From positions 19,075,659-19,139,658 of the forward strand of contig JACSVZ010000008.1 of NCBI GenBank assembly GCA_014706295.1: a stretch of DNA of 64,000 nt, read 5' to 3'. A program made the translations under genes and the position numbers. Under the pieces are notes generated by a model. That model saw only the letters and a list, made by a program, of their open reading frames with translations. It ran no database searches and was not told the DNA's origin. Positions 38,501 through 58,067 of this stretch are shown piece after piece. This DNA is from Lycocorax pyrrhopterus obiensis. Lineage: Eukaryota; Chordata; Aves; Passeriformes; Paradisaeidae. The stretch's first letter is position 1, and each line of letters begins with the position of its first letter.

Positions 38501-40708
38501 ATTATTCATTGGCAACAGGTATAATTGTGCACTGACATGTAAACAATCTCTTACTACTGCTTTTCATGCAACTGACAGCCTACAGGAGAATCCAGAGGCT
38601 TTGGATTTGGGAAAATTGCCATCATACCTTCTCACCTGCTGCCTTGAACACCTGCACATTTAATATGGTCTAGAATATAGATGTGCTCCTGAAGACAAGG
38701 ATTCCCAGCAGTCAGTCCTCCAGGGTACAATTAGCCAGGAAATGGACACAAAACTTGGACAGCTAGTGACTCCATGGTCTATTTTGCCAACCTCTAACAA
38801 AATCAAGTGGATACAAAGCAAACATAGATACAGGAAGATAGAATAGCAAAGACAATGCATCATGCAGATTTTTAGCACATACCCAGCTACTTAAATCCTT
38901 GAAGCAAAGGTTTTCTAAACTGATAGACACTGACTTTCTCACACCCTTTATTACACAGCACTCACAAATTAAATTACTTGTCATGTTTGTGCAAAGAATT
39001 AAATTACTAAAACAAACAAAAACCTCCAGGTATTCACTCAGCAGTCCTGCAAGGCATATTGCACTAGACTTGTAATAGCCCTGACACATTATAGGCACCC
39101 ACGTTCTCTTTCTGTGTGACCACTGAACCCAACTCTGCATGACAAACAGGGACCCCAACTTCAGTTACCTAAGGTAGTAAAGCAAGAATTTAAGTAACAA
39201 AATATAGTGGAGGTGGAATATAAGGATCAGGACAGAAAGCTAGCAAGAGAAAAGGCAAGGAAGCCACTTACCTTGTGATGTATCCTCAGTGCCCTGGAAG
39301 CTTGCAGCCAGAGGAAGGTGTGGGAGTAACTCACAGTCCACTACCTGAGCCTTGACTTAACTCACAGGCAGGAATATCCCTCCTTCACTCTACTTCATCT
39401 CTCATCACCTTTATTTTGTCTTTTCTTTTAAAAGATAGCACATACAGACAAGTTTCAAGCTTATGACTATGGCTCTAAGGAAAACATGAAGAAATACAAC
39501 CAGGTAAGGCAAAATGGCTTCCCTGAGAACTCATCCTTGGGTCTTGGTAAAACTAGGAATAGAAAAATTCAAATTTTAGCATCTGTGAGTACTAACAAGG
39601 GGGAGAGTGGTCTCAGATAATGTTTCAGCTGAGTCACACACAGGTGTAAAAGCCTATTCACAAACAAGGCAGAGATAGACCCTTGCAGACAATTAACAGA
39701 AGTTCATTTTGCCTTCCCTACTGATGCAGGGATGTGCCCAATGACATTAACTTACATGTCATTGCAAAAATGAACAAGAACCACACCCAAGTCCTAGGAC
39801 TTGGCTCTTCACTTCCCCAAAAATCCTCAAAGTCTGCCTTTCATTTAAGAGGGGAAATGGATCTCACAGCTACAGTGACCAGTGGACTGGCAATCATTTT
39901 GCTTTTAAGCAGCACATTTGACTTGTTGTGTTCTGTGCTGTACCAAAATGCTGCTTTTCATGAACAGAAAGGCTCCAGAGCTACAATCAGCCACTTCTAT
40001 CTCACACACTGACTCAGGAATTTTCTAGAGTGAAATTATAAATGGCCAAATTATTTCCTTGGCACTTAAATTGCAAGCATAAAAACTAAGGCCAAAAGTT
40101 GCACTCCGTGCCCCCAAAAAACTTATAGATCTTCCCACTCTGAATATACACAGGAAAAATCTCCACAGTCCATCACAGATGAATACCGACACTGCTCTTT
40201 CCCTGCCCACACCTCTGAGGAGCACAAGCTGGGATCAAACTGCAAGACAACTCTTAGCCATGCTTTATAGAAAGAACAGGGATAGGATGAGTTATTCCAT
40301 AGACAGGGACTGGGGTTAGGGCAATGAACAATAAGAGGGTGGCCTTCATCCATATGGTTTGACTGTAGGCAGTGCAGAAGAGAAAGGCAAAGAGAGATGC
40401 TTGCACAGAAACCTTTCTCTAAACACAGCTTCTGATACAACAGCTCTCACTCAGCTCTGCTCCCTGTCTTACAGACTGCTCCTCCTGTGTACAAGATAGA
40501 GGACATAAGGATACCAACTGCTGTTTGGAGCGGCGGAGAGGACAAATTTGCAGATCCAAAAGACATAGCAAGGCTACTTCCTCAGATCACTAATCTCATT
40601 TACCATGAGCATTTTCCTACATGGGGACACCTTGATTTCATCTGGGGCCTTGATGCAACTGAGAAAATGTATTTCAAAATCATTGAACTAATGAAAAAAT
40701 ATTTTTGA
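32343..40708 (+). CDS. acid lipase, LIPM/LIPA-like (lipase 2), complete, nine coding exons, 402 aa
   Basis: Secreted or lysosomal acid-lipase family member. Coding exons: 32343-32474, 33772-33886, 34941-35139, 35756-35865, 37385-37521, 38104-38244, 38447-38518, 39435-39503 and 40475-40708 (TGA). All junctions are GT-AG and in phase. The start ATG opens a hydrophobic signal peptide ([17 protein letters not shown]) and lies 7 nt after a splice acceptor. RDPECFMNV then joins [13 protein letters not shown]. Nucleophile elbow [11 protein letters not shown], catalytic Asp in [10 protein letters not shown], His in WGHLDFIWG, and the family motif SPAGTSVQN are all present. Sequons: NVS, NNT, NKT. The oxyanion loop reads QHAFLGD, whereas the family norm is QHGLL. 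The lid exon is two codons shorter than in lipase 1, with a C-x6-C pair instead of C-x8-C. It is collinear with lipase 3 and its last coding exon faces ANKRD22 tail-to-tail. Exact orthology within LIPA/LIPM/LIPK is not resolved. Confidence 0.88.
35488..35873 (+). repeat. near-identical tract over the catalytic-serine exon, copy A (putative gene conversion)
   Basis: Pairs without gaps with 60991-61376 at a constant offset of 25503. I see a single mismatch (T/C near 35706) in about 386 bp, most of it intronic. It covers the end of intron 3, all of coding exon 4 with the GHSEG serine, and about 8 bp of intron 4. The flanking intron sequences are clearly diverged on both sides. Confidence 0.8.
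36211..36392 (-). mobile_element. CR1 LINE fragment, 3' end, 5'-truncated
   Basis: Lies in intron 4 of lipase 2. The plus strand starts AATCATAGAATCATAGAAT, the reverse complement of the ATTCTATG terminal repeat of avian CR1. It continues with CTGGAAGGGACAA, AGTCCAACTCC, ACTGTCCAAACACTTCTTGAA and CCCTGGGGAGCCTGTTC, all typical of the CR1 3' untranslated region. The element is therefore on the minus strand with its 3' end at the left. Only about 180 bp remain. The matching intron of lipase 3 lacks it. Confidence 0.9.
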
Positions 40709-43064
40709 AACCATGAGCAGAGTGTTGATTGTAAAAACCTCCAAAATTTCTATTTGGCAATAAGGGTGATATCTGGGGAAGAGCTAAACACACAGACACA
40801 CATAATGGATACCTGTGTAGGTTTGTATTTGTTCTTATTTATTTCCTGCTTTCTTCATAATTTGAGGTTTTCCATGGTGTTACTGTGACTGCTGTCTTCC
40901 TGAGAAGTTTGAGGTACATAAGAATGAAAGCTGAAAATATGAATATATTTGAGTACATACTGCAGGGATCACTGAATTTCAACAGTTTTTATTTCTACAA
41001 GACTAATTTTCCTAAGCCTAAATTCTGTTTTTCTCATATATATCTTATGTACCCAATTGAGGCATTCTCATGCCCAGTTTTTGTCTTCCTATGGAGACCC
41101 AAAAGTGTGATTCGATCATTTCTCTGTTGAAATGAACACTTCTGTTTAAATTGAATTATTGATCCCCTTGACAGAGAACTTGGCACTCTTTTTCTCTCTC
41201 CTCAAATTACCCTTTAATGGGTAAATGTCAACACAAGCAAAAGATCTTCAAGCACAAGAAACTGAGCAGACAATAGATGACTACCAAACATCAAGGAATC
41301 CAACCTTAAAAATTCATAGAAGTATTCCTCTGCCCTCCATGCCTATAAATCACCCAAATGTTTGTTCACACACTCTGAACTCTTCACAATTTCAAGGACC
41401 ATGGATGGCAGCTGTGGAGTATGGAGATGTAGACCCATCCAGCAAGGTGCACTTCAGGAACTACAACTTCCACCCTATGAATTATTCTTCATGCTGGCAA
41501 TGAAGCTGTTGCAAGCACTCTGAGCTGTCAGCATTCACTTTTACACAGCTCTGTGTCTGGGCCATTCTTCATTCAAGCACTTCTCAAACCATGGGAAAGC
41601 AGTTGCACGTTCTCCCTTTCCAACCATTAGCCCTAAGAGATGGTGTCTTCATAATCCACGCAAGTGCCTCCCCTCTTCTCACCTACAAGCTGCTCTGGAG
41701 TGTCTGTCCCCAGGTTACACGCAGAATGTTCATTACTACAGGCTCCAACAAGGAGCTTTGTTTTGTGGGGTGTTTCTGGCTGCAGCCTCAAGCTCATCTT
41801 GTCCAGCCAAGACCCTTTGTAGTTGGAGTTGACATCCAATACAATAGTTACACTGAAAAATAGATATGTCTTTGCAACACAGGAAAAATACATCAGCTTG
41901 TCCAGGTACCAACTGTAGCATCCATTAGCAGTGCTGATCACAGCACCTATGTTCTGCACTTCTGACAGCTTACAGGAAAAGGCCAAAATTGTTCAAAAAA
42001 TAAAGATCCATTAGACCAAGGAAGCACAATACAGCAGTGTACGAAAGGAGTTTCCCTTTTATTGCTGCATTATTAAATCACAAAGCACTGGGCCACTCTA
42101 ATACATAGTTTACTACTGCAGGTTTTATTCTGCCTTCACCCAGGCAAGAGAAGACTCATGGATATATTATTATTATGATTGGTATTATCCCCTGCTGCAT
42201 GCACCGCTCTGTACAGCATGCTGTCCTGTCTAGTCCTGCGGGAAGAATACATCTGGTTTCCATCAACAGCATTTCATTTATTGACTCTTTTTTTTCTTTA
42301 GTACACTGTTTATATTGGAAAGGTAGTCCAGAGACCTGTTTCTCTTACTGAGCCAAACATATTTTCATTACTATTTCTTAATGCATAAAAGTGATCTGGG
42401 AATTGACTTTCTTTATGGTCTCCAGCAAGGCATTGAATCTCTTTTTGCTGTTTCTTACATGGAAAAAAAGAAGATAATCCTACCTTTGTAGCAACACAGT
42501 GAGAATTAAGGTGTGTGAAAATTATAGGAAGGATGGACGGAGGAAGTGCTCAGCTGAGAGATGTTTTCCCAGCCACTCCCATTGCAGAAAGAGAAATACT
42601 AAGCGGAAGGGTACCAGACTTTTTATAACTGCTGTAGCATATTGTTTAGTTCCCCTATGGAACAAGTAACACACACTCCAAAGGATATTTTATTTTTGCA
42701 TTGGCTGCCAACCATCATATGCAATGGTTTAGGCTTCCAGATATTTTATAGCTTAGTTTCAAAATCCAGAGTCTGTAGAAGTCAAGTAATAAAATTGATG
42801 AAGCAGATGGGAAGGGCAATATTTTGAACAGTATTGTAATAATTCATGGCTTAGTGAAATAAAATGAACTTCTTTCAGCCCACACATGGCCTTGGGGTAC
42901 TGACAAATCTCACACAAAATTGTCCAAGTCTGCAGCAAGGAACGGGTGGATGTGGACCGAGTCTTTATCAAGTATCAGCTTCCATCCTCTGCAGGACTTC
43001 TGCTGTTGTGAAAGGTGGTTTGTCAGATGAGGTAATTTTCTGCAGGTTTGAGAGTCCTTGATGG
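40709..43064. other. tail-to-tail interval between lipase 2 and ANKRD22
   Basis: Should hold both 3' UTRs. Candidate polyadenylation signals are AATAAA at 41999-42004 on the plus strand (about 1.3 kb after the lipase 2 stop) and AATAAA on the minus strand at 42689-42694, 42277-42282 and 42058-42063 (from about 370 nt past the ANKRD22 stop). If both long 3' UTRs are used they would overlap or nearly meet. No further gene recognised. Confidence 0.4.
42689..42694 (-). terminator. candidate polyadenylation signal of ANKRD22
   Basis: TTTATT on the plus strand reads AATAAA on the minus strand, about 370 nt downstream of the ANKRD22 stop codon. It is the nearest canonical signal I find. Two more lie farther on at 42277-42282 and 42058-42063. 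Confidence 0.35.
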
Positions 43065-52274
<9,210 letters not shown>

Positions 52275-55059
52275 GCCTATTCTTCACTCTGGAGTTCCTT
52301 CTTGCTCGACAGCCCAACAAGTTAACCTCACTTGAAATGCGCTTGAGCTTGTTCGAATCTGGTTAATATTTAACTTAAAAGTATCACTTTTTCTTTAGCT
52401 ATGTTTCCTTTCAGTGCTTTCTACTTAGTAGCATAAAACAATTGTCTTCAGAAGCCCAACCCAGGGAGGTAAACATGAGAACATCGACTTACGGGAGACT
52501 GACGGAACAAGTTACAACACACAAGCATTTTCCTTTGTCATTTTTGCAATAACATCCTCCAGTTACCTAAAAAGGAAAGTAGCAAAACAGGTCGAGGAGA
52601 GGAGGGAGAGAGAGGGGAAGAAAGTTTCACAAGTAAAGAAATGGGGGAGTGAAAAGAATAAATCGCATGAAATCTAAAACTTAAAATAACGAAGAATGGT
52701 AGCTAGTTTGCAACCCAAGCTACTGTGACTAAAACATGCTCCAAACCACCTGCAAGAACACCTCAAATCCCTGTCAGGAAAAGGGAAGCAACCAGATCCC
52801 ACGCCTTTAATGAACTCCCAGTATAATTAGCCTTTCACTCTCTAATTAAACAGGCCGGCCTCTTTCATCACTTTTGCTCTGTCTTCTCTTCCCAGCCCAG
52901 CACAAACAATGAATATGATTCATGTTTAACCTGATGATTTTATATGCTAATTGGGAAGGGAATTATTGTTGATGGCCCTGAGGTTAAGATGTGATAGCAT
53001 TTCTGTACTACACTCAGTCTTTCTGAGTAAGGCTTGTGTATTTCAAGTGTCTGCATTCACCTCAAAACACCTTTTCCCTTTATAGTTCAAATCACATTTC
53101 ATGTATTTCAAGCAAATTTTAAAACGTATTTTAAAACATATGCATGTAAGCATGCACCTTAAACCCAAGCCCTCTGCCTTTCATTCGAGAACTTCTATTT
53201 CCAAATAATTTTCGTATTTACTCTCCAGCGAGGTGGAGGACCATAAAAAATTACTTATTCTATCTCCAGCCTTCTCTGATTAAAGTAGTACAGCACCACT
53301 GGCTGTAGTGTTTGTGTGCTGACACCAGTTCTGACCCCTTCAATGGCTGTTTATCTGAAGAAAATTAGGCTGGCATGTAACAGAAACAGACATAACACCT
53401 ACCTGTGACAAACTCACTGGGATCCTCACAACAGACTGATCTTTCAGCATGTGCTGAATATGCTATTGGACTAAGGACATGCAAGAGTGAGTAATACCTC
53501 AAAGGTGAAGAGGACTTCCTCACCAGTATTTCTTCACATCCACATCCTAAGATATTCACATCCTCCTGCATCTACTGACCAGCTTGTTGGAATTTATAAA
53601 CTACAACTTGTTGAAAGAAATATTGAATCACTGAGCTGCTACATAAAACAACTTAGTACTTTAATTAATCCTTTCCTAGCACAAATAAATAAATGTATGG
53701 CAATCTGGAAAAGTATTTAAAAAAACAATAAACAAACCAACAAAAAAAAGCCCACCCTCTACAAAGCAGAGTGATAGCTTCAGGCAACACTTTTCCCAAG
53801 ATAGTGTAAATTACCATTTAATTCAGCATCATATCTCAGGTCCTCTGGAAAAGCACTGAAGTGACTACTTTGGTCACAGCATCAGTTAAAGAACAATTAA
53901 GCAGCCCAACCATGATGAGGTATGAGACTCATGCAAATGTATACAGTCACAAGTTCACTTCTGCTTCACACATTGCTTCAGTGTTCTTTGCCATGCTTGT
54001 AAATGAAGACTAGAATCCCGAAATTTTAAAATTTTTTTGATGAATAAGGTTTTTTTCTCCAAAGGGTGCCAAGACTCAGTGCATGGGCAAACAGTCACCT
54101 ACTCAGTCTGTATAGGAAACATGATTCTTACTTCCTGACAGAATTCGACAACACTTCAAAAGCTTCATGTGAGCCAGACGAGAAGCAAATATTTTTCAGA
54201 TGGGCCTTCACCAGGGCAATAATAAGGTAAACTCATTTTTAAACCAGATATCAATTAAGCTTAAGAACAGCATATTCAATAAAAGTCACAGAAGGTCATC
54301 TGTCTCTAAATTCCAAGCACTAGAGATTGTATTGCTACAAATTGCATGAGTTTCACTATTCTCAGGAAAACAATCTGTGGCCTATTGGAGTCATGTGTGC
54401 AGAACAGTCCTCAGAAATGCATATTCCCAAGACATGCCGTCCTGGAATGGCCAGTGTCTGGACAAGAGGGACACTCACACCTTGTACTTTCCCTAAGAAG
54501 AGTGTTAACAACTTGTACAACATCCTTGTAGCACTGCAAGAGTCCCTTGCACCTCTGCTTCAGGACAGGATTAACTCAACAGACCCAACAAGCACAAAGA
54601 AACCCCTCCATGGCATGGAGCAGAGCCTGTATTTTATAATATTAAACGGAGTTCATGCTGTGTCCAGCTCCAGGCCAGACCTCCTGGGCTTCAGTTTTGC
54701 CACAGTATTTTAAAACAGAACACTTACTACCTCAGCTGTCCTGGTTCTCTGAGTAAGGACAGCCCATCCTGGGAAAGTATACCTTCTAGGTTTTACGCTT
54801 TCTATTCTCTTTTTATTTACATTACTTTCATTCTCTTTCAGAGAGAAAGAAGGGCTTTCAGATGGGCTAGCATACCTTTTACTCTTCAGTTGATTCCCGT
54901 CAACAATATCAGAAAAAATATCATACATCCCATATGCCACCACGAGGTGAAATAGGTAAAACATCAGATCATTCCAGGCAATTCTATAAAACAAAAAATG
55001 TAGGATGGTGTTAGCTGGGAACAAAGCAGGGAAAAGTCTTCGATATTTCTCATTAAGCA
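52275..55059. other. intergenic DNA between ANKRD22 and the lipase 3 block
   Basis: Should contain the ANKRD22 promoter and 5' UTR (reading leftward). A plausible minus-strand splice donor (CCC|gtaagt) near 52493 could end a non-coding leader exon, but the acceptor before the ATG is weak, so I do not call it. A purine-rich run lies at about 52590-52630. No other exon recognised. Confidence 0.45.
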
Positions 55060-56054
55060 GAGGTATCAGACCTGTTGAGCTGTGATGCTTTTCATTGAGA
55101 AATCACCTTTTTGGTTCTTCCACAGAGTGTGCCCTACTTCATAAAGAGGAATTGTTTCTGTGGTGACTCTCAAGTTTTGTTTCCTAACAAGTACTTAACT
55201 TCATTCATTTTCCCAGGCAAAGCAGCAGATCATTAGCACCCACGTTTCAAAGAATTCGCTGCCTCAAGAAACCAGGCCAGTTTCAGTGAGGATCAAGCCC
55301 CCCCAGGCTGACTACAATTAATTCAGTGGTTAGGCAGGGGTCTCCAGCATATTGTGTTTTAACAGAATTCGTGGAGATGGCTTGGAAATAATAAGTAGTA
55401 TTAGCATCCTCTCTTGACTCCAGGTTTACACAATGTTTTCAAACTTAATTCAGTTCCTGAGAATCCCTACAGAATCAGGTTAATTCAGAGCAAACTCTTC
55501 TATGCATGTTGTGTTGTTCACTAAACAACACATGTAGGAATGTGTGTGTGACGCTAAATACACACCTTTCAAATCACTTGTGCTTTTATTCTAAGATTAT
55601 CTGACAAAGAAGGATTGTCCCCAAGCTATCAGCAATTCAGAAAACAAACAACAGGTGTGTTGCCAGTGACCACAACAGCTTCTGTACTATTCACAGCAGC
55701 AGAGATCACATTCATAGCTAGAAAGTGTTGAGAAAAGCTGGATTCTTTCTCCTTTTGATCCCAAAATACAGTAGTCACAGCATTTACTGAGACAGGTAGC
55801 AGTACGGACAAAGATCTGTCACAGCCTCAGGGAACAAGAATAACGAAATTCCTCTTAAGTATTCTAATGACAGGTTAGATGCCTCTACCCCACCAGGTCC
55901 GTGGTGCAATTTGGTCTTTCAGAATGGCATGCAACGGTGCTATTTATCATAGAATGACTCCACTCCTTAAATACTGCCAAACAAGCAGCACTTAAGCATG
56001 CTCTCCTATACAGGCAGCTCGCACACAGAGCTCTGCTGCTGCTCCTTCCATCAG

Positions 56055-56135
56055 CACAGGCTTCTGGCAGTGAGTCAGTCGGGAGACAGACCAGGAACTG
56101 CAGCAGAAGGTGCAAGCAAGGGAGTCAAAACAGAG
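56055..56135 (+). other. probable 5' non-coding exon of lipase 3
   Basis: Counterpart of 28840-28922. It contains GGCAGTGAGTCAGTC, GACAGACCAGGAACTG and ends CAAAACAGAG|gtaagt, followed by conserved intron sequence reaching TCTCCATAAAGATGT in both copies. It would splice to the acceptor at 57883-57884, 7 nt before the lipase 3 ATG. The left edge is uncertain; the GCACTTAAGCATGCTCTC stretch just upstream may belong to the promoter. Confidence 0.5.
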
Positions 56136-57884
56136 GTAAGTTGCTTGTTCATATGCATCCACAGTTTCTTTCTCTGTTGCCTGTCTCCATAAAGATGTGC
56201 AGCTGGTTCTCAGAGCAGCCAGCCTGCCATCCTTTCTGGCTGCCGTGCATCAAAGTGTGTGTTTGCCAGAGGTGGAGAGGAAAAAGCTCTTGACCCATGC
56301 AAATGGGAAAAAGGAGTAACTGATGACTTCATTTTGTTCTCCTTGTTTTCTTCCCCTAGGTATGTCACTGTGGATGTGTGGAAATCTCAGCATTGAAAGC
56401 ATGTACATAAATTGAATAAATCTTGTTCTTATAGGTCCAAAAGCATTTCGGTTTTCCCTGTAAGTTAATCCAGAGATTCTGGCATCTGCTAGCCCGGTGT
56501 CTTTCCGTCCCATTTAAAGTGTATGTGAAAGCCATTACTACTCTCTCAAGAGTACACTGATGAGTTTCTAGAAGGTTTAAGAAGGTTTCACTAATATTAA
56601 GCCTCCAGAAATGGCATTTTTGAACATATCTTTCAGGCACCTTCCTATACCTTTTTTTTCTTTTTAAAATGTTTCAGTTATTTCCAGTTTGCCATGGTAA
56701 ATGTCAGTCTTTGGCATTGTTTCACTGCATAAAAAGACTAGATTATTGTTCAAGGCTCCTACAGTCAAGACTTGGCGACTGAAATTAATAAGACAGTTGT
56801 ATGCCAAGCCTTGGAGTTAATTGGTGCATTATGTCTGATCTATAAAGCTTTCATATTCAGTACAGTATATAGAAAATTGCACACCATAAAAAGGGCAATA
56901 ATTTAGCTACCCCATTGCTTCACCTCTAGTACAAACTGTGACTTATACTGAACCTTTCAGTTTTGTTCCCAAAAAATGCTCCACATGCAGAAAGAGAGGA
57001 AATTGTTTTTTACTTTTGTTTGAACTGAATAAAATAGCAGAAAGCAGTGGAATATCTACTCTGAAACTCTGCTTCCAGTGCACACACGTGGGAGGATTTC
57101 CGTTGTATTGACAGAAGAATTGGAGTGTTTTTCTACAAAGTGGATAGACTACAGTGAGTTTGGATGTCTATATTACAATTATAATATTATATTATATATA
57201 CTATAATAAAATATTCCAGTTGTGGTTTAATCCAAATGTTCTAGTGACTCAAGGGATACGATAGATTTAATAAAAAATGAAAATAATTGACTACTCCCTC
57301 CTTCATTCCTTCGCGAAGAAGTTCAGAGGAAACAAATATTTTACCTATCCTTTCTACACTCTCCAAGTCTTAATGACAATCTTCCCCATGGTGTTTCAGA
57401 TAAGACACTCTGGGTTTATTACCTGTTTCCTCCATGCTAATTACAAAGGTGGCTACAGCCGAAAAGCAGGACATTAACTATGTAGAGAGCACTACAATTT
57501 CTGTTCAGACGAGCTTTACTGTGACCACCAGACAGTGCCTAAAATCCATGAAAATTCAGCCTTTTCTCTAAGAAAGACAGATTTACAATAGAAAAGATAC
57601 ACATGAGAGAGAAAGGAAGGTACTCAGCACGAAGTAGCATCAACATCATATAAACACAGGCCCCCAGGTTGGTTCCTTCTCATCCTGGAGCCTTTGACTC
57701 GTCCCTGGCCAATATCAAACAGGGTGAGCTGCAGATAGCCCCTCCTTACACAGGTACTTATTCCAGCAGCCCTTGGGGAGCAGACGTTGGGCAACCTTCA
57801 GGAGACTCCTCTTGGGTCTTCCCACGGAATTCCACACCACTCTCCTCCTAACACAAACACCCGTTCGTGTGCTCTTCCACACAG
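56136..57884 (+). other. probable first intron of lipase 3
   Basis: About 1.75 kb between the conserved leader-exon donor and the acceptor at 57883-57884. It contains an almost pure A/T run at about 57169-57214. From 57717 it is near-identical to the lipase 2 leader intron. No coding exon recognised. Confidence 0.45.
57169..57214. repeat. AT-rich simple repeat
   Basis: About 46 bp composed almost only of TA, AAT and ATT units, partly palindromic (TATTATATTATATATA). Low-complexity sequence within the lipase 3 leader intron; no function inferred. Confidence 0.6.
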
Positions 57885-58067
57885 CCCCAAGATGTGGTGC
57901 CTCCTCATGCTGCTCTGCTCCCAAGGAATTGTCTTTTCAGTGGGATTCACAGCAGCCTGCATCCCGAGTGCTGACACAAGCCGCTGCAAGAAGAGTCGCG
58001 ACCCCGAATGCTTCATGAATGTTGTAAGTAGGGTCACCTTCTCTCCCTTTCTTTCTAAAGCTTCTCT
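57717..58067 (+). repeat. near-identical tract over coding exon 1, copy B (putative gene conversion)
   Basis: Partner of 32168-32518 without gaps. It covers the leader-intron end, coding exon 1 and the following donor region. The encoded signal-peptide exon differs by one residue out of 44 (Met versus Val at position 6). Confidence 0.75.

Noticed and set aside
32343..40708. Lipase 2 as a pseudogene because of the oxyanion-loop change
   Set aside because: All nine coding exons are open, splice sites are intact and the Ser, Asp and His motifs are present; one atypical loop is not enough to call it dead.
41225..41503. 92-codon plus-strand frame downstream of lipase 2
   Set aside because: Lies in the presumed 3' UTR or intergenic DNA with no domain or conservation evidence.
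54710..55024. 104-codon minus-strand frame with a possible acceptor and hydrophobic N-terminus
   Set aside because: No family recognised; the low-complexity charged tail and lack of a matching donor or further exons make a real exon unlikely.
57787..57891. An upstream in-frame ATG that would extend lipase 3 (and likewise lipase 2 from 32238) by 35 codons
   Set aside because: A clear splice acceptor (CTTCCACACAG) lies between it and the signal peptide, the added residues would bury the signal peptide, and the ATG at 57892 starts a normal one.
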